Shown here piece after piece: positions 56,160-64,000 of a stretch of DNA of 64,000 bases (position 1 is the stretch's first letter; every line of letters begins with the position of its first letter). A program made the translations under genes and the position numbers. Source of the DNA: Bifidobacterium animalis subsp. animalis ATCC 25527 (GTDB lineage Bacteria; Actinomycetota; Actinomycetes; Actinomycetales; Bifidobacteriaceae); assembly GCF_000260715.1 (NCBI RefSeq), contig NC_017834.1, positions 992,001-1,056,000 on the forward strand. The letters run 5' to 3'. The notes under the pieces were generated by a model, which saw only the letters and a list, made by a program, of their open reading frames with translations, searched no databases and had not been told where the DNA came from.

Positions 56160-57404
56160 CTATTCGCCCTGTGCCGCACGCTCCTCGAGCACACTGCGGT
56201 ACACGGCGACGGTCTGGTCCGCAATCGACTCCCAGCTGAACTTGTCGCGTGCGCGTTCGCGCCCACGTTTACCCATGTCCTTGGCCCGCTGCGGGTCGGC
56301 GAACATCTCATTGATCGCATCCGCCAGGTCGTGCACGAACCGTTCGGGATTCGTCGGCGTGCCGGTGCCGTCGTGCTTCTGTTCGATCGGCACGAGATAC
56401 CCGGTCACCCCGTCGACGACGACCTCGGGAATGCCACCCGTCGCGGTGGCGACCACCGGCAGACCGCACGCCATCGCCTCGAGGTTCACAATGCCGAGCG
56501 GCTCGTAGATGCTCGGGCAGATGAACGCATCGCAGCCGTGTTCGAGCGCGTTGAGCTCGTGCTTCGGCAGCATCTCCTCGATCCAGATGATGTTGCCGCG
56601 CTCCTCATTGAGCCTGGCCACAGCCTCCTTGACCTCCTTGCCGATTTCCGGGGTGTCCGGCGCGCCCGCGCAGAGCACCACCTGAATGTCCGGGTCGACG
56701 AAGTGCAGCGCCTGCAGCAGGTACGGCAGCCCCTTCTGCCGGGTGATGCGCCCGACGAACAGCAGGGTAGGCTTGTCGCGGTCGATGTGGTAGCGGTCGA
56801 ACACCGCCCAGCCGGTATCATCGGGGGCCGGCGTCTCGAAATCGGCAAGCGTGATGCCGTTGTGCACCACGACCACCTTGTTCGGATCCACGTTCGGGTA
56901 GGCGGCGAGAATGTCCTCACGCATGCCGCCGGACACGGCGATGATGCGGTCGGCATGCTCATAGGCGTCACGTTCGGCCCAGGAGCTCAGATTGTAGCCG
57001 CCGCCGAGCTGCTCGCGCTTCCATGGGCGGAACGGTTCCAGCGAATGGGCCGTGATCACGAGCGGGACGTCATGCAGCAGTTGCGCCATGCGCCCGGCAA
57101 GACACGTGTACCAGGTGTGGGCGTGGACGAGTTCGCCGTCGACGTCGTTGGCCATCTGCAGATCCACACCGAAGGTCCGGATGGCCGCGTTGTCGCCATC
57201 CAGCTCTGTCGGCACATCATAGCCGATCACACGCAACGAGCCGCGTTCGTCGTGCTGCGCCGCCTCGGATTCGCGCGGTCCGTCGAATGCGCGCACCGTC
57301 ACGTCGATGCGTTCGGCCAGCACCTTCGCCAGCTCCTCCACATGCACGCCGGCGCCGCCATAGACATGCGGCGGGTATTCGCGGGTGAGAATGTCAACTT
57401 TCAT
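56160..57404 (-). CDS. glgA: Glycogen synthase (actinobacterial GlgA/GlgM family)
   Basis: The 414-residue GT-B glycosyltransferase of family GT4 uses ADP-glucose to build alpha-1,4-glucan, or maltose-1-phosphate in the GlgM variant. The N-terminus KVDILTREYPPHVYGGAGVHVEEL, the middle VGRITRQKGLPYLLQAL, and the C-terminal CPSIYEPLGIVNLEAMACG (sugar-nucleotide site with the E-x7-E motif) match the actinobacterial type. The ATG at 57404 follows GGAAGAGG; upstream in-frame codons to 57533 are unsupported. Which product is made cannot be told from sequence. Confidence 0.9.
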   Translation of the reverse strand: MKVDILTREYPPHVYGGAGVHVEELAKVLAERIDVTVRAFDGPRESEAAQHDERGSLRVIGYDVPTELDGDNAAIRTFGVDLQMANDVDGELVHAHTWYTCLAGRMAQLLHDVPLVITAHSLEPFRPWKREQLGGGYNLSSWAERDAYEHADRIIAVSGGMREDILAAYPNVDPNKVVVVHNGITLADFETPAPDDTGWAVFDRYHIDRDKPTLLFVGRITRQKGLPYLLQALHFVDPDIQVVLCAGAPDTPEIGKEVKEAVARLNEERGNIIWIEEMLPKHELNALEHGCDAFICPSIYEPLGIVNLEAMACGLPVVATATGGIPEVVVDGVTGYLVPIEQKHDGTGTPTNPERFVHDLADAINEMFADPQRAKDMGKRGRERARDKFSWESIADQTVAVYRSVLEERAAQGE

Positions 57405-57655
57405 AATCGCCTCTTCCATGAGTTCCATGCGTACGACTGCATACACCACAATACGACCTTCGGAGGCGAGAAACACAATGGATTGTGTATATTGGAACGA
57501 TTCGTTCCGCCGGCGCCGCGAACCACACACCAAAGCAGATGGTCATCACGTCGCTTTTTGCCTAATTGATTTCCGGGCGTTCCCCCGACGCGCGAAAACT
57601 ACTCTATTCGCGTATTTGCCCATACAGACCCCGGGTTCGGGTCTAGGTTGGAGGC

Positions 57656-58141
57656 ATGAGTGAAAACAACATTGTACGCCTGAACAAAGGCGATAAGGCA
57701 CCGAATTTCGAGCTCGAATCGGACGAATACAAGCACTATGCGCTTGCGGACTTCAAGCACCAGAACGTCGTGCTCTACTTCTACCCGAAGGCGGGCACCT
57801 CGGTGTGCACGCGTGAGGCCAAGGACTTCCGCGACAACCTCGAGCGTTTCCAGGCCGAAGGATATACCGTCATCGGCATCTCCCCCGACGATGTGAAGGC
57901 GCTGCAGGAGTTCCGCGAGAGCAACGACCTCAACTTCATCCTGCTCTCCGACCCGGAGTTCACCGTGCACAAGCTGTACGGCGCAGCCAAGGAGCATGAG
58001 AAGGACGGCAAGAAGACCTACGAGACCATTCGTTCCACCTTCGTGCTCGACGGAGACGACAAGATCCGTTTCGCCGGCTATGACGTGAACGTCAACGGCC
58101 AGATCGACGAGCTGCTCGAGCAGATCGAGAAGATCAAGTAA
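57656..58141 (+). CDS. bcp: Peroxiredoxin of the BCP/PrxQ family
   Basis: The 161-residue thiol peroxidase reduces hydroperoxides. The peroxidatic Cys51 sits in GTSVCTREA. The resolving Cys usually five residues later is absent (Lys56), so this is a 1-Cys or atypical form. FYPKAG and the C-terminal STFVLDGDDKIRFAG are family blocks. The ATG follows TTGGAGGC. A small hairpin (AGACCC with GGGTCT, 57626-57644) lies in its 5' leader. It is divergent from glgA with 251 bp between starts. Confidence 0.93.
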   Translation: MSENNIVRLNKGDKAPNFELESDEYKHYALADFKHQNVVLYFYPKAGTSVCTREAKDFRDNLERFQAEGYTVIGISPDDVKALQEFRESNDLNFILLSDPEFTVHKLYGAAKEHEKDGKKTYETIRSTFVLDGDDKIRFAGYDVNVNGQIDELLEQIEKIK

Positions 58142-58154
58142 GGCATTCGTTCTC

Positions 58155-58188
58155 GGAAGGGGTCGCGGTCATCGCCGCGGCCCCTTCC
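58155..58188 (+). terminator. Intrinsic terminator after bcp
   Basis: GGAAGGGGTCGCGG pairs with CCGCGGCCCCTTCC with one G-T type mismatch, and CTTTT follows directly. It is 14 bp after the bcp stop, a typical rho-independent terminator. Confidence 0.75.
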
Positions 58189-58216
58189 CTTTTGCCCGGC
58201 CATCGCCATCGCAATA

Positions 58217-58260
58217 CATGCAGGGCCCCGACCTTTCATGAAAGGTCGGGGCCCTGCATG
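58217..58260. terminator. 44-bp perfect palindrome between convergent genes
   Basis: The two 22-bp arms (beginning CATGCAGGGCCCCGACC) are exact reverse complements with no loop base between them. It lies just outside the stop of the small membrane protein on the minus strand and after the bcp terminator. Likely the terminator of the minus-strand gene. Confidence 0.65.
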
Positions 58261-58267
58261 CGTCTGA

Positions 58268-58726
58268 TCAGACGGCGGTTCCATTCTGATCGAGGTTCGG
58301 GTTGTTCTTCGAATCACCAGCCGTGAAGAACAGGCTGATCACACCGCAGGCAAAGACAGCACACACCGTGATGATCACCCACATTGGCAGGTTGGGCACC
58401 CACATGACCACGAAAAACGAGATGGCGGACACCACGATGACGATCCAGCTGAACAGACGCGCCCATTGGCGGCCGGAGTGTGGGGCGCGAAGCACCTGTG
58501 GCGGGTCGTAGTCGTCTGGATTCGTGTCGAGTGCGATCTCCTCGTACTTCTCAAGTTCGCTGCTCGATGGCTTCCACGGGCCCTTCTTGCCCTCCTTCAG
58601 CCGACGGGAACGCTCCTGCAACTGCGACTCGTCGATCATGCCACTGCGACCACGACCCTGTGTCGAGTCATACTGCGAGGGCATTCCCCCGTTGCTTTTC
58701 GAACGACGTTGCGCACGATTGGCCAT
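58268..58726 (-). CDS. Small actinobacterial membrane protein of unknown function
   Basis: The 152-residue protein has a polar, Arg- and Lys-rich N-terminal half (ANRAQRRSK; RSRRLKEGKKGPW) and two transmembrane helices near residues 90-110 (LFSWIVIVVSAISFFVVMW) and 115-135 (MWVIITVCAVFACGVISLFF). The topology places both termini inside. No catalytic motif is seen. The ATG at 58726 follows AAGGAGAAGAC. It sits between bcp and gltD without an obvious functional link. Confidence 0.8.
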   Translation of the reverse strand: MANRAQRRSKSNGGMPSQYDSTQGRGRSGMIDESQLQERSRRLKEGKKGPWKPSSSELEKYEEIALDTNPDDYDPPQVLRAPHSGRQWARLFSWIVIVVSAISFFVVMWVPNLPMWVIITVCAVFACGVISLFFTAGDSKNNPNLDQNGTAV

Positions 58727-58813
58727 GTCTTCTCCTTCGTAAAGTCCAACACCCATACTCTAGCGCACCGAGGGCATGAACTAGCGCCGTCCGGCGTGAC
58801 TTAGCCCGTAGAC

Positions 58814-58846
58814 GCAAAAGCGGTCCCGACCCGGGACCGCTTTTGC
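58814..58846 (-). terminator. Intrinsic terminator after gltBD
   Basis: GCAAAAGCGGTCCCG (58814-58828) pairs perfectly with CGGGACCGCTTTTGC (58832-58846) across a 3-nt loop. On the minus strand the stem ends in CTTTTGC, 22 bp after the gltD stop. This is a typical rho-independent terminator. Confidence 0.8.
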
Positions 58847-58868
58847 TTCGGGGGCGTGCTCCTCTGGA

Positions 58869-60404
58869 TCAGCGGCGAGGCAACGCCATCGGGCGCTCCG
58901 AGGCGACAATGGGGGCCGGAAGCTCGGTGCATCCGGTCAGATACCTGTCGACGGCCGCAGCGCAGGAACGGCCCTCGGCGATCGCCCATACCACCAGGCT
59001 CTGGCCGCGTCCGGCATCACCGCACGAGAACACGCCATCCTGCGAGGTCTGGAATGCGTCGTCACGGGCGACGTTGCCACGACCATCGAGGTCGACCGGC
59101 AACTGCGCTTGTAGGGTTTCGGTATCCGGGTGCAGGAATCCGACCGAGATGAGCACCAAGTCGGCTGGGATCACACGTTCGGTGCCCGGTTGGCGGGTGA
59201 ACGGGCCATCCTTGCCGGGGGCCACCGACACGACCTTGAGGCCGGTGACATGACCGTTCCCATCGGAGACGAAGCCCTCGGTCTGTGTATTGTCGCTCAC
59301 CGTGATCTTGGCGGCGTCCTCCTCGGAACCCACGAAGTTCACCGAATCGGTGTTGTAGACGTATTCGCCGCCCTCCTCCATGGAGGAGGTCTTCTGGTAG
59401 AGGCGGGCGAAGGTCGGCCAAGGTTGGTTGTCCGGGCGCTTCGTCGGTTCCTGCGGCATGATCTGCAACACCGTCACATCCTTGGCCCCCTGGCGAATCG
59501 AAGTGCCCAGGCAGTCGGAACCGGTGTCGCCGCCGCCGATGATCACCACATGCTTGTCCTTGGCCGTGATGTCATGGATCGGCTGCTTGCCGAACACACG
59601 ACGGGTCGCGTCGGGCAGGAACTCCATGGCGAAATGGATGCCGTCGAGATCGCGGCCCGGAATGCTCATATCGCGGGGAACGGTGGATCCGATGGCCACC
59701 ACCACGGCGTCGAACTGGCTGCGCAGATCGTCCCAGCCGAGGTCCTTGCCGATCTCGGTGTTCGTGCGGAAGCGGGTGCCTTCGGCCTCCATCTGCTTGA
59801 CTCGACGGTCGAGGAGCCCCTTTTCGAGCTTGAAATTGGGGATGCCGTAGCGCATGAGGCCGCCGACCTCGTCGTCGCGTTCGAACACGACGACGGTGTG
59901 CCCGGCACGGGTGAGCTGTTGTGCACAGGCGAGGCCGGCCGGCCCCGAGCCGACGACGGCGACGGTCTGGTCGCTCAGACGTTCGGGCGGCAGCGGCTTG
60001 ACGTATTCGAGATCCCACGCCTGGTCGATGATGGTGACCTCGTCGTTCTTGATCATTGTTGGCGGCTGGTGGATGCCGAGCACGCACGCCGATTCGCACA
60101 GCGCCGGGCATATGCGCCCGGTGACCTCCGGGAAGTTGTTCGTCATGGACAGGCGATGGTAGGCGTCCTCCCATTGTCCCTGCCGCACCAGATCGTTCCA
60201 TTCGGGAATGATGTTGCCCAGCGGGCAGCCCGACATACAGAACGGGGTTCCGCAATCCATGCATCGGGCGGCCTGCTCCTGCGTCCAGTCCTGCAGACCG
60301 GATTCCGCATGAACATCAAGCCAGTCCTTGATGCGTTCCTCAACGGGGCGTTCGGCCAGTTCCCTACGGGACCTCACCTTCAGGAATCCACGTGGATCAC
60401 CCAT
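58869..60404 (-). CDS. gltD: Glutamate synthase (NADPH) small subunit
   Basis: The 511-residue flavoprotein feeds electrons to GltB for glutamate formation. The N-terminal iron-sulfur region shows CMDCGTPFCMSGCPLGN and CPALCESACVLG. FAD (VVGSGPAGLACAQQL) and NADPH (VVIIGGGDTGSDC) motifs follow. Length fits the family (about 480-510). Its ATG is one base from the gltB stop (TGACATG), so the two subunits are coupled. Confidence 0.96.
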   Translation of the reverse strand: MGDPRGFLKVRSRRELAERPVEERIKDWLDVHAESGLQDWTQEQAARCMDCGTPFCMSGCPLGNIIPEWNDLVRQGQWEDAYHRLSMTNNFPEVTGRICPALCESACVLGIHQPPTMIKNDEVTIIDQAWDLEYVKPLPPERLSDQTVAVVGSGPAGLACAQQLTRAGHTVVVFERDDEVGGLMRYGIPNFKLEKGLLDRRVKQMEAEGTRFRTNTEIGKDLGWDDLRSQFDAVVVAIGSTVPRDMSIPGRDLDGIHFAMEFLPDATRRVFGKQPIHDITAKDKHVVIIGGGDTGSDCLGTSIRQGAKDVTVLQIMPQEPTKRPDNQPWPTFARLYQKTSSMEEGGEYVYNTDSVNFVGSEEDAAKITVSDNTQTEGFVSDGNGHVTGLKVVSVAPGKDGPFTRQPGTERVIPADLVLISVGFLHPDTETLQAQLPVDLDGRGNVARDDAFQTSQDGVFSCGDAGRGQSLVVWAIAEGRSCAAAVDRYLTGCTELPAPIVASERPMALPRR

Positions 60405-60405
60405 G

Positions 60406-63400
60406 TCAGCGCGCTCCTTCCATCACGTGCTCGTAAGTTTCCTCCCACACACCGGGCTCGTTGAAATCGATGTGCTCCGCCTTGGCCTTGTCCATGGCGG
60501 CGGTCATGGCGACGAACTGCTTCGGCACGAGGTGTGTGAAGCGCTTCGCCGACTCACTCCAGTGCTCCAGCAGCTCCTTGGCGAACACGGAGCCGGTCTC
60601 GGCGGCATGGCGCTCGACCAATTCGCGAACAACAGCCGAGGCATGCTCATCAAGCGGTTCGATCTGCAGCGCGCCGGAGGCGGCCTGGGGGTTGAGCTTG
60701 TCCCTGTCAAGGTCAAGCACATACACATGGCCTCCGGAGAAGCCGGCGCCGAGATTGCGCCCAGTGGAACCGAGGATCACCACGGTGCCCCCGGTCATGT
60801 ACTCGCAGCCATGGTCGCCGACCCCTTCCACCACAAAGGTGGCGCCACCGTTGCGCACGCCGAAGCGTTCGCCGGCACGGCCGGCCACGAACATCTCGCC
60901 CGAAGTGGCGCCGAATCCCAGCACATTACCTGCGATCACGTTCGTATGCGGATCGAAGGTGATCGCGTCGGTCGGCCTGATCACCATGCGGCCGCCGGAC
61001 AGGCCCTTGCCTGCATAGTCGTTCGTCTCACCGACGATGCGAATCGTCTCGCCACGCGGAATGAACGCGCCGATGGATTGGCCGCCGGTGCCGTTGAGCG
61101 TCAGGTCGATTGTGTTGTCGGGCAGGCCCTCCTCGCCGTATCGCCGGGTGATCTCGTACCCGAGCATTGTGCCCACCGTGCGGTTGACGTTGCGAATGTC
61201 GGCGGTGATACGCACTGGCGTGCCGTTCTCGAGGGCATCGTGCGCCTGTTCGATGAGCACGTTGTCGAGGGCCGTATCAAGCTCATGGTTCTGTTCGATC
61301 GTCTGGTGGAGCACCGTGCCGGGAACCGGACCGCTCTGCATGAGCACATGGCCCAAGTCGATGCCCGCGGACTTCCAGCGCTCGATGGCGTCGTTCTGGT
61401 CCAGGCACTCCACATGCCCCACCGCTTCCTCGAGCGTGCGGAAGCCGAGCTGTGCGAGCAGTTCACGCACTTCCTCGGCAATGAACATCATGAAGTTCAC
61501 CACATGTTCGGGTTTGCCGGTGAAGCGTGCCCTGAGCTCCGGATCCTGCGTGGCGATACCCTGTGGGCAGGTGTTCTTCTGGCATGCGCGCATCATCACA
61601 CAGCCTTCCACCATAAGAGCGGTGGTGGCGAAGCCGAACTCCTCCGCTCCCAGCAGCGCCGCGATCACCACGTCACGGCCGGTCTTCAGTTCGCCGTCGC
61701 ACTGGACGACGATGCGCGAGCGAAGACCATTGAGAATCAACGTCTGTTGGGTTTCCGACAGACCGATCTCCCATGGCGTGCCGGCATGGCGGATGGCGTT
61801 GAGCGGGGCCGCTCCGGTACCGCCGTCATAGCCGGAAATGAGCACCACGTCGGCATGGCACTTAGCCACACCGGCCGCAATGGTGCCCACACCGAATTCG
61901 GACACGAGTTTGACATGCACGCGAGCCTTCGGATTGGCCATCTTCGCATCGTTGATGAGCTGCTTGAGATCCTCGATGGAGTAGATGTCATGATGCGGAG
62001 GCGGCGAGATGAGCTCCACGCCAGGTGTTGCGTGGCGCACCTTGGCGATCCACGGCGGCACTTTGGCCCCCGGCAGATGGCCGCCCTCACCGGGCTTGGC
62101 TCCCTGCGCCAGTTTGATTTGCAAATCGGTGGCATGCACCAGATAATCGCTCGTCACACCGAAACGGGCGGAGGCGATCTGCTTGATTTTGCTGCACAGC
62201 TTCGGATCGTTGAGCCGTTCCGTTGATTCGCCGCCCTCGCCGGAATTGGAGCGCGCGCCAATCGAATTCATTGCGATGGCGAGCGTCTCGTGGGCTTCCT
62301 TCGAGATGGAACCATAGCTCATGGCACCCGTGGAGAATCGCTTGACGATCTCGGTGGCCGGCTCGACCTCACTGATGTCGATCGGTTTGCGCACCGTATT
62401 GAACTTCATGAGTCCACGCAGCGTCATCAGACGGTTCGATGTGTCGTTGATATGCGCGGAATAGCGCTTGAACATGTCGTAGTCGCCACGTTGGGTGGAC
62501 TGCTGGAGCAGGAAGATCGCCTCGGGGTCGTTGAGATGCTCCTCACCGGTGCGGCGCCACTTGTATTCGCCGCCGGTGCGCAGCACACGGTGCGGTGTCG
62601 CCGTCCATTGGTTTGGATATGCCTCGCGGTGGCGGATCGCCACCTCCTCGGCCAGGTCGTCGAGCCCGCAGCCCTCGACACGGGATACCGTACCGGTGAA
62701 GTACTTGTCGATCACGGCGCTGTCGAGCCCGACGGCTTCGAACAGCTGTGCACCACGGTAGCTCATGATCGTGGAGACGCCCATCTTGCTCATGATCTTG
62801 AGCACGCCGGTGGAAAGCGCATTGCGCAGATTCTCGATTGCAGTCTCGGGGTCGACCGTCACATAGCCGGTGCGGGAAAGCTCCTCCACCGATTCGAATG
62901 CCAGGTACGGATTCACTGCGGCCGCGCCGTAGGCGATGAGCAGCGCCACATGGTGAATCTCACGCACATCGCCGGCCTCCACCACCATGGAGATCTGAGT
63001 CCTCGTATGCTTGCGCAGCAGGTGATGCTGTACAGCCGAGGTGAGGAGCAGCGATGGGATCGGAGCCATCATATGGTTGGAGTCGCGGTCGGAGAGCACG
63101 AGGAAGTTGCTGCCGTCGGCGATGGCCTGGTCGATTTCGGCGAAGATCTCCTCCAGACGGGTCTCCAAGGCATCGCCGCCGCCGGTGACCTGATACAGTC
63201 CCCTGATCACATACGGCTTGTAGTAGCCTCCGAGCTGTGAGGCGCGATCCAAGCGCTTGAGCTGGGCCATCTCGTCGGAGGTGAGCACCGGCTGCGGGAT
63301 GATCACCTTCTTGGCATGCAGGGCACAGTCTTCGAGCAGATTCGGTTCGGGGCCGATCGCCGAGGCGATCGAGGTGACGATCTTCTCACGTTCCCAGTCA

Positions 63401-64000
63401 AGCGGCGGGTTCGTGACCTGTGCGAACTTCTGCATGAAGTAGTCGAACAGCATGCGACTGCGGCTGGAGAGCACGGAAAGCGGAATGTCGTTGCCCATCG
63501 AACCGAGCGGCTCCTTGCCTGTATTGGCCATGGGAGTCAGCACCATCTTGAGCTCTTCCTGCGTGTAGCCGAAGGCACGCTGACGCCGGTGCACGGAACG
63601 GCCGGAATAATTGATGTGCTGACGCTGCGGCAGCTCCTTCATCTCCACCGTGTTGTCTTCCACCCATTCCTTATAGGGATGCGCAGTTGCCAGTTCATGC
63701 TTGATCACGTCGTCTTCGATGGCCTCGCCACGCACGGTGTCGATGAGGAACATCTTGCCGGGCTCAAGACGCCCCTTGCGCACAATGTGCTCCTCACCCA
63801 CCTGGGGCAGCACGCCGCTTTCCGAGGCAAGCACCACGTAGCCGTCATCGGTGATCTGCCAACGGCCCGGACGGAAGCCGTTGCGGTCAAGCAACGCCCC
63901 CACAAGCTCGCCGTCGGTGAAGACGATATCGGCTGGGCCATCCCATGGTTCAATGAGCGTGTTGTTGTATTCGTAGAATGCACGGACGTCCGGATCGAGT
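60406..64000 (-). CDS. gltB: Glutamate synthase large subunit (5' part cut by window edge)
   Basis: About 1198 C-terminal residues of the alpha subunit are present, and the frame is open through the right edge. The enzyme makes two glutamates from 2-oxoglutarate and glutamine. Visible parts are the end of the amidotransferase domain (TDGELVGALLDRNGFRPGRW), the central domain, the FMN synthase domain with GEGGESTERLNDPKL, the loop GAKPGEGGHLPGAKV, and the [3Fe-4S] Cys in CVMMRACQKNTCPQG. The GXGXG-type C-terminal beta-helix repeats (GGXVXXXG) close the protein. It is upstream of gltD in the operon. Confidence 0.96.
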   Translation of the reverse strand, partial: LDPDVRAFYEYNNTLIEPWDGPADIVFTDGELVGALLDRNGFRPGRWQITDDGYVVLASESGVLPQVGEEHIVRKGRLEPGKMFLIDTVRGEAIEDDVIKHELATAHPYKEWVEDNTVEMKELPQRQHINYSGRSVHRRQRAFGYTQEELKMVLTPMANTGKEPLGSMGNDIPLSVLSSRSRMLFDYFMQKFAQVTNPPLDWEREKIVTSIASAIGPEPNLLEDCALHAKKVIIPQPVLTSDEMAQLKRLDRASQLGGYYKPYVIRGLYQVTGGGDALETRLEEIFAEIDQAIADGSNFLVLSDRDSNHMMAPIPSLLLTSAVQHHLLRKHTRTQISMVVEAGDVREIHHVALLIAYGAAAVNPYLAFESVEELSRTGYVTVDPETAIENLRNALSTGVLKIMSKMGVSTIMSYRGAQLFEAVGLDSAVIDKYFTGTVSRVEGCGLDDLAEEVAIRHREAYPNQWTATPHRVLRTGGEYKWRRTGEEHLNDPEAIFLLQQSTQRGDYDMFKRYSAHINDTSNRLMTLRGLMKFNTVRKPIDISEVEPATEIVKRFSTGAMSYGSISKEAHETLAIAMNSIGARSNSGEGGESTERLNDPKLCSKIKQIASARFGVTSDYLVHATDLQIKLAQGAKPGEGGHLPGAKVPPWIAKVRHATPGVELISPPPHHDIYSIEDLKQLINDAKMANPKARVHVKLVSEFGVGTIAAGVAKCHADVVLISGYDGGTGAAPLNAIRHAGTPWEIGLSETQQTLILNGLRSRIVVQCDGELKTGRDVVIAALLGAEEFGFATTALMVEGCVMMRACQKNTCPQGIATQDPELRARFTGKPEHVVNFMMFIAEEVRELLAQLGFRTLEEAVGHVECLDQNDAIERWKSAGIDLGHVLMQSGPVPGTVLHQTIEQNHELDTALDNVLIEQAHDALENGTPVRITADIRNVNRTVGTMLGYEITRRYGEEGLPDNTIDLTLNGTGGQSIGAFIPRGETIRIVGETNDYAGKGLSGGRMVIRPTDAITFDPHTNVIAGNVLGFGATSGEMFVAGRAGERFGVRNGGATFVVEGVGDHGCEYMTGGTVVILGSTGRNLGAGFSGGHVYVLDLDRDKLNPQAASGALQIEPLDEHASAVVRELVERHAAETGSVFAKELLEHWSESAKRFTHLVPKQFVAMTAAMDKAKAEHIDFNEPGVWEETYEHVMEGAR

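Overview
The window looks like chromosomal DNA of a Bifidobacterium. The evidence is high G+C content, strong purine-rich ribosome binding sites, actinobacterial forms of UvrA, TrmI, GlnE and glycogen synthase, a pyrBI-C-F-K-D-E cluster, a choloylglycine (bile salt) hydrolase, and a SOS box of the CGAAC-N4-GTTCG type. No species can be named from sequence alone. Both edges cut genes: uvrC on the left and gltB on the right.

Layout. Positions 1-18 kb hold core and housekeeping genes: uvrC and uvrA on the minus strand, a TspO-like membrane protein, a uracil/hypoxanthine-DNA glycosylase, an esterase and an ABC-F protein, a CDF metal transporter, a carboxymuconolactone decarboxylase-like protein, a bile salt hydrolase, a bifunctional NAD(P)HX repair enzyme, an ahpC-ahpF-like peroxide pair, a LysR regulator and a HAD phosphatase. 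Positions 18-22 kb form a small accessory zone: a DUF559/Vsr-like nuclease-fold protein, a hairpin-rich gap, an ADP-ribosylglycohydrolase, an HxlR regulator with a palindromic operator, a Nudix hydrolase and a GNAT acetyltransferase. Positions 22.3-39.6 kb are a complete type 1 BREX anti-phage operon (brxA-brxB-brxC-pglX-pglZ-brxL), followed on the same strand by a large SIR2-domain protein that is probably a second, NAD-depleting defence. Positions 39.7-46.2 kb are the pyrimidine operon on the minus strand. Positions 46.3-58.8 kb contain a DUF4186 protein, glnE, metF, metE, a SixA-like phosphatase, trmI, an ABC ATPase, glycogen synthase, a bcp-type peroxiredoxin and a small membrane protein. 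Positions 58.9-64 kb carry gltD and most of gltB.

How it works together. The BREX genes are tightly spaced or overlapping in the standard order. They would provide host DNA methylation (PglX) and a phage-replication block (BrxC, PglZ, BrxL, BrxA, BrxB). The SIR2 gene sits 121 bp after brxL, which suggests a layered defence: DNA-level exclusion first, then NAD depletion. Two segments of the island, the putative target-recognition part of PglX and the C-terminal two thirds of the SIR2 protein, are clearly richer in A+T than their surroundings. This points to modular exchange. Four in-phase 10-bp repeats lie just upstream of brxA, and no BrxR/WYL regulator is encoded in the window. The pyr cluster, glnE and gltBD together make this a nitrogen and pyrimidine region into which the defence island appears to have been inserted, next to the end of pyrE.

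No tRNA, rRNA, CRISPR array, transposase or integrase was recognised. Composition comments are by eye, not computed.
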